64,000 nt of DNA from JASBTN01 sp965228805. GTDB lineage: Bacteria; Pseudomonadota; Alphaproteobacteria; Rhodobacterales; Rhodobacteraceae. Within the stretch, counting starts at the first letter, position 1, and each line of letters begins with the position of its first letter. Shown piece after piece: positions 26,205-34,655 of the stretch. Made by a program: the position numbers and the translations under genes. The stretch spans positions 2,852,001 to 2,916,000 of the forward strand of contig NZ_CBDDIE010000003.1 of NCBI RefSeq assembly GCF_965228805.1, read 5' to 3'. The notes under the pieces were generated by a model. That model was not told the DNA's origin and did not search any database. It saw only the letters and a program-made list of their open reading frames with translations.

Positions 26205-28502
26205 TCACGCAGCGGATTGAGATCCATCCGTCTGCTGCTCGCTTTCCACGTCGCCATGCCCGTTGTGGAATGCTTCAATGACCTCGGCCAGTGCGGCGGT
26301 CTCGGACTTGAGCACCTGGGTGGAGGCTGTGGCCTCCTCGAACATCGCGGCGTTCTGCTGAGTTGATTGGTCCAGCTGATTGGTCGCGTTGTTGATTTCC
26401 GAGATGGTAACGGACTGCTGATTGGTCGAACTAGCGATCTCCGCGAAACTGTCCGCCATCTCGGCAACCCCTGCGACAATCGACTTCAGGGCCTCTCCTG
26501 TTCTGGTTACAAGTTCAGCCCCGTCTTCAACCTGCTTGGAGCTATCATCAACAAAGCTGCCAACCTCTTTGGCGGCGGCTGCTGACCTTGCCGCCAGCTC
26601 CCGCACTTCGGAGGCGACCACAGCGAAACCGCGGCCGGATTCCCCGGCTCGTGCGGCCTCCACCCCGGCGTTCAGCGCCAGGAGGTTGGTCTGGAAGGCG
26701 ATATCATCGATGAGACCGACAATCTTGCGGATCTCGGAGGACGAGGTCCGGATCGCATCCATGGCCGCAACCGTCCTGTCGACGACTTCGGCGTTGCTTT
26801 CCGCGTCCTGCCGGATCCGGGTGATCGTCTCGTTCACCCCGTTGACCGTATCCGAGGCCGTGCGCACGGAGGAGGACAGTTCGTCGATGGCAGAGGCCGT
26901 CTGTTCCAGGGTTGCGGCATTGTTCTCGGTTCGCCGGGCCAGATCCATGGCGGCATCGGCAATCTCTTCCGTGGCGCCACCGATCGAGCTGCTGCTCTCG
27001 GCGATCCTCGAAATCACGTCATCAAGGCTTTCCGCGGTGCGGTTGACGTTTTCACGAATGGTATCGAATACGCCACCGAATGCGCCCTCCATGCGGTAGG
27101 CCGTGTTGCCGGCAGATAGTTCCACCAAAGCCCGCTGCACCTCGTCGAGGCCCCGGTTGGTGACCCGGCAGATCTCGTTCACGCCTTCACAGACCTCGGC
27201 AAGGATGCCGTCCTTGTCCGACGTGTCCAGACGGTGCGAAAAGTTCCCAGCCGCGCAGGCAGTGAGGGCTGCGTTAATCTCGCGCGCGATGTCCTGATCG
27301 CGCTTTCGCTTGCGCTCTTCTTCCTCCAGGCGGGCATGCTGTTCGGCCCGTGCCCGTTGCTCTTCAGCCTCGCGCGCCGCACGATCGGCCTCGTCACGCT
27401 TGCGCGCTTCGGCATCCCGGTTCTGATTGTCCTGTATCGTTTCGCGGAACGTTACACAGGCACGGGCGATCGCTGAGATCTCGTCATAGGGGGATTGTGG
27501 CGGATCCTTGTCCAGATTGCCCGCAGCCAGCTCCTTGATGACATCCGCGGTCTGGGAAAGCGGAGTCGAGATGCGGTGGGAAATCAAGCGAATACGCGCC
27601 AGGAACAGGGCCACGACGGCCAATCCTGCCAACCCGGCCAGAAGAGCGGCAGCCGTTTGCGTGCGTGTGGCTTGCACTTCATGCTCCGATATCGCCTTCA
27701 GGATGTTGCTGCGAAGGGTTTCGAACACCGGTTCAGCGTCGGCAAAGCTGGCCGACACTGCCTGCCGAGTATCGCGTTCCGTGAAAGTGGCCTGCGCATA
27801 GTGCTGGAAGCTCTGATGATAGGCGTCCAACAGGCGCATCACCTCGTCGAATTTGGCCTCGGACGGGTAATAGCGCGCGGGAAACGCCTTGAACTCCTCC
27901 ACACGTTTGCCCAGGCGATCCACGTATTTCTCCTGCACCCGCATGATGAAGTCCTTCTCATGTCGGCGCATCATCAGCATCTTGACCTGCATTTCGGGCT
28001 GATCGAGTTCTTTCAGGATGGTTTCGATCGCATGTACCGCCGCACGAAGTTCGCCTTCACGCCCCTCATCGGCGGTCAGGCCCAGGGCGACATTCAGCTC
28101 GGCAAGCTGCGCGAAGTTCACGCCATAGGTCGTGAAAGCCTGGTTCAACTGCTCGGCTGTTGCGACCTGATCGGTCAGGCCGCGCTGCTCCAACGCCGTC
28201 AACAGAGCCGCGATCTCGCGTTCCAGACCGATCTGAATGTCGGCGTGCCGTGTCAGGTACTTATGGTCCTTGCGCAGCAGAAAGTCCTTTTCGGCCCGCC
28301 GGACCTGCAGAAACAGGGCCTCGATCCTCGATACTGATTGCAGGAGGTACTGATTTCCGGCCATTTCGGCCGCCGTGCGCCGATCCAGCACGAACTTTCC
28401 GACGATCGCAGCGCCCAGGACCACGAACAGCATTGCGGCAAGAAGCAACAATCCACGCAGGTCCGCCTTAACAGTCTTCTTCCGGGTTCGGGACAAAGCC
28501 AT
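26205..28502 (-). CDS. Methyl-accepting chemotaxis protein with HBM-type sensor
   Basis: Chemoreceptor of 765 residues. A membrane segment at about 17-39 is followed by a periplasmic helical region with a duplicated motif 'RRAEKDFLLR' (about 68) and 'RRHEKDFIMR' (about 178), the mark of helical bimodular (HBM) sensors. A second membrane segment lies at about 283-305, then HAMP domains, a charged coiled coil rich in Glu/Arg (about 375-420), and the conserved signalling tip 'IDDIAFQTNLLALNAGVEAARAGESGRGFAVVASEVRELA'. No CheR-tethering pentapeptide is seen at the C-terminus. Known HBM receptors sense organic acids; the ligand here is unknown. It is monocistronic. Confidence 0.93.
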   Translation of the reverse strand: MALSRTRKKTVKADLRGLLLLAAMLFVVLGAAIVGKFVLDRRTAAEMAGNQYLLQSVSRIEALFLQVRRAEKDFLLRKDHKYLTRHADIQIGLEREIAALLTALEQRGLTDQVATAEQLNQAFTTYGVNFAQLAELNVALGLTADEGREGELRAAVHAIETILKELDQPEMQVKMLMMRRHEKDFIMRVQEKYVDRLGKRVEEFKAFPARYYPSEAKFDEVMRLLDAYHQSFQHYAQATFTERDTRQAVSASFADAEPVFETLRSNILKAISEHEVQATRTQTAAALLAGLAGLAVVALFLARIRLISHRISTPLSQTADVIKELAAGNLDKDPPQSPYDEISAIARACVTFRETIQDNQNRDAEARKRDEADRAAREAEEQRARAEQHARLEEEERKRKRDQDIAREINAALTACAAGNFSHRLDTSDKDGILAEVCEGVNEICRVTNRGLDEVQRALVELSAGNTAYRMEGAFGGVFDTIRENVNRTAESLDDVISRIAESSSSIGGATEEIADAAMDLARRTENNAATLEQTASAIDELSSSVRTASDTVNGVNETITRIRQDAESNAEVVDRTVAAMDAIRTSSSEIRKIVGLIDDIAFQTNLLALNAGVEAARAGESGRGFAVVASEVRELAARSAAAAKEVGSFVDDSSKQVEDGAELVTRTGEALKSIVAGVAEMADSFAEIASSTNQQSVTISEINNATNQLDQSTQQNAAMFEEATASTQVLKSETAALAEVIEAFHNGHGDVESEQQTDGSQSAA

Positions 28503-28861
28503 CCGATACTCCTATTGAATAAGGGTACGGATGCTTAACAGCCTCAGGTTTCCAATGAGTGAATCGCCGTTTTCCCGCGAAGGTCGCACCTCTTGGATGT
28601 CGACCGTGCAGTTGTTGCGCAGGTCGGGAAAACCACATTGATGCTCTTGGCGCTTACCGCAGCGAAAGTCTGATTCCGCCCGTGCAAGGCAAACTTGGGG
28701 ATGGTTGCTAACACGTGCGCTCCGAGAGTGTGGCTCGTGTGGTGCAATGTACTGCAGACCGTTTTCACCTAAAACTGCTTCGCACGGTGTGTTTGGCGAC
28801 GTGAGCTTGTCGAATTGCCCTCGTCCATCGGCTTACCCATCCGATGACCAGAGGAAATTTG
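28503..28861. other. Intergenic region upstream of chemoreceptor
   Basis: I see no gene with a credible start or protein family. It must hold the chemoreceptor promoter (minus strand), but no convincing -35/-10 pair could be picked by eye. Confidence 0.35.
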
Positions 28862-29773
28862 TCACCCTTGCACCGTAAGGTGGGATTTTTCCGAAATCGT
28901 GTTGGCCCCCAGGAAATCGACAAGGCGCATGGTCAGGTTCCTGCGCCGCGCTTTTTCCGGCCAGACTGCGTGCATTGGGAGCCTGGGTTGCGACCAGCTC
29001 GGCAGGATTTGCACCAGAGTGCCGGCCTCGATCTCTTGCGCAACAAGTGCGATCGGCATGTTGCCGACCCCAACCCCCGCAATGGTGGCGGATTTTACTG
29101 CGTGTATGCTTTGCACCTGGATGCGGCAATTCTGTTGCTGAATGACGCAGGTGGTTGCGTCCCGGGTCAAAGTGACCTCGTCCGAGCTGCCCTGCATGGC
29201 GACATGGGGCAGCTCGCCCAGGTCCTCAGGGGCGGTGATCTGCTGGGTGCGGTGCAGGAAGGCAGGGCTCGCCACCAGAACATGCCGGATATCGGCCAAC
29301 TTGCGCTGTAGAAAACTGGAATCCTTCAGCTTTCCCAAGCGGATGCTAAGGTCAAATCCGTCTTCCAACATGTCGATGACCTGGTCGGAATAGGCCAGAG
29401 ACAGGGCGACGTTCTGGTGGATGGCGGCAAATTCCATCAACCTGGCCTCGATTTTTGGGTCGGGAATGAACGCGGGGAGGGCAACGTGCAGGGCGCCAAC
29501 GATCTGCTCGCGCTGGTCCTGGATGTCATCGACCGCGTGCTGGATGGCCGCGAGCCCGCCCCCGGCGGCGGTGAGTAGCTTGCGGCCCGGCTCGGACAGG
29601 GTCAGCTTGCGCGTTGTGCGATAGAGCAGGGTTTCGCCCAGGTGGTCCTCCAACCTGGAGACGTGATGGCTGATCACCGACGGCGAGACGCCGCATTTCG
29701 TGGCCGCCTTGCCGAAGCCACCGGTTTCCGCCACGGCCACAAAGGCCGCGATGCTTTGCAGGTATTTGTACAT
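28862..29773 (-). CDS. LysR-family transcriptional regulator
   Basis: Regulator of 303 residues. The N-terminal winged HTH reads 'MYKYLQSIAAFVAVAETGGFGKAATKCGVSPSVISHHVSRLEDHLGETLLYRTTRKLTLSEPGRKLL', followed by a LysR substrate-binding domain ('GALHVALPAFIPDPKIEARLMEFAAIHQNVALSLAYSDQVIDMLEDGFDLSIRLG'). The start at 29773 fits family alignment; upstream in-frame ATG codons would overlap the divergent gene's start region. It is divergent from a DUF2218-DUF3500 pair, 89 bases apart, and so is the likely regulator of that pair. Effector unknown. Confidence 0.9.
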   Translation of the reverse strand: MYKYLQSIAAFVAVAETGGFGKAATKCGVSPSVISHHVSRLEDHLGETLLYRTTRKLTLSEPGRKLLTAAGGGLAAIQHAVDDIQDQREQIVGALHVALPAFIPDPKIEARLMEFAAIHQNVALSLAYSDQVIDMLEDGFDLSIRLGKLKDSSFLQRKLADIRHVLVASPAFLHRTQQITAPEDLGELPHVAMQGSSDEVTLTRDATTCVIQQQNCRIQVQSIHAVKSATIAGVGVGNMPIALVAQEIEAGTLVQILPSWSQPRLPMHAVWPEKARRRNLTMRLVDFLGANTISEKSHLTVQG

Positions 29774-29862
29774 TATTCCATCATATCGAAGAATGACATC
29801 GGGAAAAGGTGGGTTATCCATGAATTCCCCGGCCCCTAGGTTCTGACCAAACGGAGAGAACC

Positions 29863-30171
29863 ATGAACACAACCACCCACGTCATCACCCGCAACGGAGA
29901 GAAATACCTGGCACAGTTGTGCAAGCATTTCGGCCACAAGATCGAGGTCGAGCAGACCGAGACCCAAGCCATTTTCCATTTTGGCGCCGGTCAGGCCACG
30001 GTCAGGATCACCGATCGTGGGCTGGAGCTGGGGGCGCAGGCATCGACCGCCGCGGGGCTTGAGAAGGTTCAATCGATCCTTGGGTCGCATCTGGAGCGGT
30101 TCTCTTTTCGTGAGAACCTGGTGGTCACCTGGCCTGGCCAGGACATGACCCGCAACACGGAGACCGCATGA
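29863..30171 (+). CDS. DUF2218 family protein
   Basis: Small cytoplasmic protein of 102 residues matching the DUF2218 pattern: 'ITRNGEKYLAQLCKHFGHKIEVEQTETQAIFHFGAGQATVRITDRGLELGAQAS' and 'VQSILGSHLERFSFRENLVVTW'. Members often sit beside iron-uptake or iron-responsive genes; no biochemical role is fixed. GGAGAG lies before ATG 29863. Its stop overlaps the DUF3500 start, so the two are translationally coupled and both face a LysR regulator. Confidence 0.82.
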   Translation: MNTTTHVITRNGEKYLAQLCKHFGHKIEVEQTETQAIFHFGAGQATVRITDRGLELGAQASTAAGLEKVQSILGSHLERFSFRENLVVTWPGQDMTRNTETA

Positions 30172-31247
30172 TGAACCGCGTCGCCCTGGCCGTGCTGGCC
30201 CTGTCCGCCCTGACCTTGAACGCTGCCGCGCCCCTGTCTGCGCACGAAGCCCCGGCGCATGCGCACGCCCAGCTAGTCCCGATCCCGGACTATGCGCCGC
30301 CCGAAGGTGGGGCCAGCGGGGCGGCGGCCCTGGTGGCGGCCAAGGCCTTCCTGGCAAGTTTCGAAGGTCACGAGACCTCTGAGTTCATGTTTGATCTGGA
30401 CGCCCAAACGCGCACCATGTGGTCGAACCTGCCGGCGGGCATCGTCAGCCGGGCCGGTGTCTCGGTGGGTGACATGTCAGATCACCAGCGCGGCTTGCTG
30501 TTCGACTTCCTGGCCGCCTCGCTGGGTGCCGAAGGCTATCAAAGCGTGATGGAGGTCATGGCGGCCGAAGCGTTCCTGAGCACCGATGCTCGTGCCGAGC
30601 GCCTGCAATGGGCGCCGGAGAACTACTGGGTCTCGTTCTACGGCATCCCGGATGCACAAGCTCCCTGGGGTTGGCAGTTCGGCGGGCATCATATCGGGCT
30701 GAACCTGTCCATCGAAGGCAACCGGGTCGAGACCATGTCGCCTAGCTTCATCGGCACGGAACCCGCGATTTTTTCCCTGAACGGAGTGGATTACGAGGCG
30801 GTGATCGACATGCACCTGGCTGGGCATGCGGTTTATGCAGCGCTGGATGCAAGGCAGAAGCTTGCCGCCGATGCGGGCTCCGTGCCCGAGGACGTGCTGA
30901 CCGGCCCGGGCAAGGATGGTGTCATCCCCCCGGTAATTGGTCTGTCCGCGGCGCAGATGACCGGCGCGCAACGAGCGCTTCTGCTGGCCGCGATCCGCGA
31001 GTGGGTCGCGGTTCAACCTCAGGAAAATGCGGGTCCGCGCATGGCCGAGATCGAGGCAGGCCTGGACCAGGTCCACTTTGCGTGGACCGGCAACGACACC
31101 GTGAACACGCCAACCTACATGCGCATCCAGGGGCCGACCCTGATCGTCGAGCTTCTGTCGACCGGTGGAAACGTAGGGGCCAGCGCGGCAGGGCAGGGCC
31201 ACTACCACACAATGTATCGCAACCCGACGACGGAGTATGGGCAGTAG
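30168..31247 (+). CDS. DUF3500 family exported protein
   Basis: Protein of 359 residues with a Sec signal peptide ('MMNRVALAVLALSALTLNAAAPLSA') and a His-rich stretch ('HEAPAHAHAQ'). The DUF3500 body includes 'AAKAFLASFEGHETSEFMFDLDAQTRTMWSNLPAGIV', 'WGWQFGGHHIGLNLSIEGNRVETMSPSFIGTEPA' and 'FAWTGNDTVNTPTYMRIQGPTLIVEL', with several conserved His (GGHH, GQGHYHTMYR). A metal-binding or secreted hydrolytic role can be suggested from these His but is not shown. It starts inside the DUF2218 stop (ATGATG). Confidence 0.82.
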   Translation: MMNRVALAVLALSALTLNAAAPLSAHEAPAHAHAQLVPIPDYAPPEGGASGAAALVAAKAFLASFEGHETSEFMFDLDAQTRTMWSNLPAGIVSRAGVSVGDMSDHQRGLLFDFLAASLGAEGYQSVMEVMAAEAFLSTDARAERLQWAPENYWVSFYGIPDAQAPWGWQFGGHHIGLNLSIEGNRVETMSPSFIGTEPAIFSLNGVDYEAVIDMHLAGHAVYAALDARQKLAADAGSVPEDVLTGPGKDGVIPPVIGLSAAQMTGAQRALLLAAIREWVAVQPQENAGPRMAEIEAGLDQVHFAWTGNDTVNTPTYMRIQGPTLIVELLSTGGNVGASAAGQGHYHTMYRNPTTEYGQ

Positions 31248-31292
31248 TCCGTACAACCGATGTTTGAGGTTGTGTGACTGGACGCCTGACAA

Positions 31293-31767
31293 ATGCAACA
31301 TATACATCGGCTCGGGACATGCCTCGCGTTTCTGGCGGCTTATTCGGCGCCCGGATATGCAGAGACGGCGCTGCTGAGCAATGGTCGGATCTATACTGGC
31401 GACAGTCGCCAGCCATTGTCCCAAGTGCCCGTGATGGAAGATGGGTCGCTCTCGACCGCGGGGTCCGATTGGCCGGTTGTGCAGGACATGAAATCCTGGA
31501 ACGGGATCGAAGCGCTTGTGACCCGCCGGCCCCCCTTTTGGGGAACGCCTGGGCGAGACCCTGGCCCATGCCGAGGCGGCGACGCCGGAAGAGCTCTTTA
31601 TGTTCTGCACGCAAAACGGTGCGCGCGTTCTGGGCATCGAAGATACCGCCGGTTCGATCGAGGTCGGCACATCTGCGGTTCTTCTGGTGCTGAACCAGAA
31701 TGTCTTCACCGTGAACCCGGACAAATTCACCGAGACCTTTCCTGTGCAGGTCTGTCTTCACCGCTAA
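31293..31767 (+). pseudogene. Amidohydrolase (YtcJ-like) remnant, internally deleted and frameshifted
   Basis: It begins with a signal peptide and the start of an amidohydrolase ('ETALLSNGRIYTGDSRQPL'). It then jumps to the C-terminal part ('STAGSDWPVVQDMKSWNGIEALVTRR'), where the frame slips near 31540. The third frame continues 'GERLGETLAHAEAATPEELFMFCTQNGARVLGIEDTAGSIEVGTSAVLLVLNQNVFTVNPDKF' to a TAA at 31765. Full-length relatives have over 500 residues; some 400 central residues, with most metal ligands, are missing. A relic, probably once part of the upstream DUF2218/DUF3500 operon. Confidence 0.75.
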
Positions 31768-31811
31768 CCGCTGCTGCGAGCAAACTGACGTAGCCATAAA
31801 ATCACCCCTGA

Positions 31812-32369
31812 ATGAAAGCCTTAGCCATGAGTACTCACACACTTGCCAAATCCGAAATCATCCTGCACTGGCTGGTCGGCCTGGGTATGATCGCCCTGAT
31901 CGGGGTCGGTCTCTACATGAGCCGGAACGAGGTCTACAGCCTTTACCCGATACACAAGTCGGTCGGCGTGATCCTCTTCGTGGTCATCGCGTTGCGCGCG
32001 GTGATCCGCCTGCGCAAGGGGTGGCCGTCCCCGATCAGCACCGGCAAGCGGTGGGAGCACAAGCTGGCGCGCGTCATGCATTGGGTGCTGATCATCGGCA
32101 CCCTGGCCATGCCCTTGTCCGGAATGATGGATGCAGTCATGGCCGGGCGGGGGCTGTCGGTCTTCGGCGCCGAGCTTGTTGCGTCGAACATGGGGGGCTC
32201 AGGTCAACCTGTTGCGATCAACGCCGCCCTGTCTGATGCGGCCTCGGCTGTGCATGGACTGTTTGGTAAAGTCCTGATCGCGGTGATCCTTCTGCACGTG
32301 GTCGGTGCGCTGAAGCACCATGTGGTCGATAGGGATGTTACCCTGCGCCGCATGTTGGGCCGGGCTTGA
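31812..32369 (+). CDS. Cytochrome b561 family protein
   Basis: Membrane di-haem cytochrome of 185 residues with four hydrophobic segments. Haem-ligand His candidates are 'IILHWLVGLGM', 'YPIHKSVGVILF', 'ARVMHWVLIIGTLAMPLSG' and 'AVHGLFGKVLIAVILLHVVGALKHHVVDRDVTLRRM'. It would carry electrons across the inner membrane, for example between quinones and a periplasmic acceptor or oxygen species. ATG 31812 or ATG 31827 could be the start; neither has a clear ribosome site. It converges on the next gene. Confidence 0.88.
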   Translation: MKALAMSTHTLAKSEIILHWLVGLGMIALIGVGLYMSRNEVYSLYPIHKSVGVILFVVIALRAVIRLRKGWPSPISTGKRWEHKLARVMHWVLIIGTLAMPLSGMMDAVMAGRGLSVFGAELVASNMGGSGQPVAINAALSDAASAVHGLFGKVLIAVILLHVVGALKHHVVDRDVTLRRMLGRA

Positions 32370-32384
32370 TATGCCCGGCGACAG

Positions 32385-32415
32385 GGGTGTCAGGCGAGCT
32401 TGCCGCCTGACACCC
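32385..32415. terminator. 12-bp inverted repeat between convergent genes
   Basis: Arms GGGTGTCAGGCG (32385-32396) and CGCCTGACACCC (32404-32415) enclose a seven-base loop. It overlaps the last codons of the minus-strand dehydrogenase and follows the cytochrome stop by 15 bases, so it may end both transcripts. Confidence 0.5.
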
Positions 32416-33286
32416 GCGCCTTGGTCACCCCGGAAATGGTTGATTTCAGGTCGCGCGACCGGTCACGTGTTCGCCGAGTTTCCGTTCCGTAGGGCGACGC
32501 GGCCAGAAGCGCCATGACCTCAGCCGCGCCTTGGTGGAATGCGCCGGGCAGGCCGATGTCCGCGAAGCTCCGGGCAATCTGCAACATCTCGTCCTGCCAA
32601 CGCGCAGCATCGCAGGGCAGGCGCGGGATATTGGCACGCGCGCGGTCTGCTAGGGCGGTCTGACTGTTTGCAATCTCGTCCAGGAAGGGCGAAAGAAACC
32701 CGTGCGCCTGGGCTCCCAGCATCACGTTGCACAGCAGGGCGTTGACGCCCTTGGTCATGGCCGCATAGCTGGTCTTGAAAGCGGAGGCCTGACCGATCGG
32801 ACCCGCAAGCTCAACAAGTGTGAACCCGGACCCATCCAGGCCGTGCAGCAGCTCCAGGTCCTGGCCGCAGGCATAGAGACGGGGTCGGCCCTCGGCAGAG
32901 GGAGGAGGTCCGATCAACCCGCCGTCCAGAAATGTCACGCCCAGTCGCAGGAACTCGACCGCAATCTCGTTGACCAGCCCCGGGGCAATCGCATTTGCTT
33001 CGACGAAATGGGGCCGACATCCTGTCTTGGCCAGGATCACCGCGACCTCCTGCGCGACCGGTTTGGCGTGTTGCGTGGGCAATACTGAAAACAGGATGTC
33101 GCTGCTGGTGACGAGGTCGTGCAAACTGCCCACCTCCGTCACACCCGCTTCGGCCGCGCGGTTGCGACTTTCGGTCGATCGGCCTGCCAGCTGGGCATGG
33201 ACATGGTGACCGACGGTCCGGAATGCCCCGGCCAAGGCCGCACCCATCTCTCCCATGCCGATCATGCCGATCCGCAGCGGTGTCAT
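32390..33286 (-). CDS. NAD-binding 3-hydroxyacid-dehydrogenase-like protein (DUF1932 C-terminus)
   Basis: Oxidoreductase of 298 residues. The N-terminal Rossmann fold 'PLRIGMIGMGEMGAALAGAFRTVGHHVHAQLAGRS' belongs to the 6-phosphogluconate / 3-hydroxyisobutyrate dehydrogenase group. The candidate catalytic Lys is in 'AFKTSYAAMTKGVNALLCNVML', and the C-terminal helical part resembles DUF1932. Start ATG 33286 overlaps the RidA stop (ATGA). It is the last gene of a four-gene ring-cleavage operon. The substrate is not known; an oxo- or hydroxy-acid from the pathway is likely. Confidence 0.85.
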   Translation of the reverse strand: MTPLRIGMIGMGEMGAALAGAFRTVGHHVHAQLAGRSTESRNRAAEAGVTEVGSLHDLVTSSDILFSVLPTQHAKPVAQEVAVILAKTGCRPHFVEANAIAPGLVNEIAVEFLRLGVTFLDGGLIGPPPSAEGRPRLYACGQDLELLHGLDGSGFTLVELAGPIGQASAFKTSYAAMTKGVNALLCNVMLGAQAHGFLSPFLDEIANSQTALADRARANIPRLPCDAARWQDEMLQIARSFADIGLPGAFHQGAAEVMALLAASPYGTETRRTRDRSRDLKSTISGVTKARVSGGKLA

Positions 33287-33672
33287 ACCGGATCGCCCAG
33301 AACGGCCGTGGCGACGGCCTGCAGGCAGCAGCCCTCGGGCAGCACGGCCTGGTGGGCCTGGCGGGCTGGCCGGTGGTCCGGGTCCGGCCAGAGCTGTTCC
33401 CAATGGGGATTGACCAGGGCGCGGTCGGCCTTGTCGGCGAAATACAGATCCAGCTTGACCACGTCATCCAGCGTTGCGCCGCCTGCCTCCAGGATCGCGT
33501 CGAGGTAGTCGAAGACCAACGCCACCTGATGCGCCTTGTCCGCCGGGTAGGTGCCGGTCTCCAGCTGCTTGCCAAGAATGCCCGATGTGATCAGAACCCC
33601 ACGATGCCGTGCTGCGTTTGGGACCGGGTTCACGTGTTGCGCCGCCCGGGGCGTATGGATTGCGCGCACCAT
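33283..33672 (-). CDS. RidA (YjgF/UK114) family deaminase
   Basis: Small trimer-type protein of 129 residues. RidA features are 'RGVLITSGILGKQLETGTYPADKAHQVALVFDYLDAILEAGGATLDDVVKLDLYFAD' and the active-site Arg region 'RPARQAHQAVLPEGCCLQAVATAVLG'. Family members hydrolyse enamines and imines; one branch is the 2-aminomuconate deaminases of aminophenol-type ring degradation. Its start overlaps the stop of the FAH-family gene, and its stop overlaps the next start, in an operon headed by an extradiol dioxygenase, so a pathway role is more likely than general imine clean-up. Confidence 0.87.
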   Translation of the reverse strand: MVRAIHTPRAAQHVNPVPNAARHRGVLITSGILGKQLETGTYPADKAHQVALVFDYLDAILEAGGATLDDVVKLDLYFADKADRALVNPHWEQLWPDPDHRPARQAHQAVLPEGCCLQAVATAVLGDPV

Positions 33673-34655
33673 CAGGCACCGCCTTTCTGGTGGCGGATCG
33701 GGTTTTCCAGCCAGCCCAGTGGATCGATCCCGATGCCGATCACGCCGCGTTCCTCGCCCAGGAGCACGCTCTTGTGGCCGCGCGGAAACCGTCCCGCGCC
33801 CTTGCCGGTTGTTCCGAACGAGATCAGGTCGCCCGGTTCCAACGTGAAATAGCGGCTGGCCTCGGCGATGCATTCCTCGATCGAGAAACGGTAGTTGCCG
33901 GTGTGGTCGCGGGCAAAGATCTCGTCATTCAGGGTTGCGACAACACCAAGGTCATTGGGGTCGGCGACCTGATCTGCCGTGGTGATCCAGGGCCCCATTG
34001 GACCGAAGGTGTCGGTGCCCTTCGAACGGGTATGGTAGACGTAATAGGCGTCGGTGTCGTCCGGCCCATTCAGGTGGCGCCAAGTGTAGAACTCCGGCCG
34101 CGCCATGTCGCGATCGTACGTTACCGCGATACTGTCCTTCTGGAACTTCAGCCCATGGCTGGTCACGTCATTGTGGATCAGGTAGCCGAAGACGTGGTCC
34201 AGCGCCTGCTCGGGCTCGATATGTTTGGCGCGTTTGCCGATCACCGCGCAAAGCTCCGGTTCCGGGATCACCGCGCCCCAGTCGGGATCGACAATGATCG
34301 GTTTGCCATGCCCGGTCAGCGCCGAGGGCGGTTTGAGGAAGAAATTCGGCACGCCCGGGTCGCGATGTGCCTTCTTCATCAGCTCCTTGTTGTTGAAGGC
34401 CACGCCCAGGATCTTGGAGGGGTTGGGCAGCGGGGCGGCCCAGTCGGGGTCTCCGCCCACCGGGGTGACTTGATCGACCGTTTGGGCCAGGGACGCCGGG
34501 ATGCCAGCCTCGACCAGCTCCAGTACCGAGGGGATCGGGGACAGCCCGGCGGCGGCGCAGACTTCGACCAGGCGGCGGGGGGCGCCGTCGGTTCCGGCCA
34601 TGACCGCCACGCGGCGGCCTGCTTCAAGAAGGGTTCCGAATTTCATCGCGCTCAC
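33672..34655 (-). CDS. Fumarylacetoacetate hydrolase (FAH) family protein
   Basis: Enzyme of 327 residues. The FAH metal site is visible: Glu residues in 'DWGAVIPEPELCAVIGKRA' and Asp in 'VFGYLIHNDVTSHGL'. The C-terminal 'ECIAEASRYFTLEPGDLISFGTTGKGAGRFP' also fits. Members hydrolyse C-C bonds, decarboxylate or hydrate products of meta ring cleavage (4-oxalocrotonate decarboxylase, 2-oxopent-4-enoate hydratase, HpaG types). GTG 34655 overlaps the dioxygenase stop; ATG 34646 is an alternative start. Its place after an extradiol dioxygenase gives it a lower-pathway role. Confidence 0.88.
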   Translation of the reverse strand: MSAMKFGTLLEAGRRVAVMAGTDGAPRRLVEVCAAAGLSPIPSVLELVEAGIPASLAQTVDQVTPVGGDPDWAAPLPNPSKILGVAFNNKELMKKAHRDPGVPNFFLKPPSALTGHGKPIIVDPDWGAVIPEPELCAVIGKRAKHIEPEQALDHVFGYLIHNDVTSHGLKFQKDSIAVTYDRDMARPEFYTWRHLNGPDDTDAYYVYHTRSKGTDTFGPMGPWITTADQVADPNDLGVVATLNDEIFARDHTGNYRFSIEECIAEASRYFTLEPGDLISFGTTGKGAGRFPRGHKSVLLGEERGVIGIGIDPLGWLENPIRHQKGGA

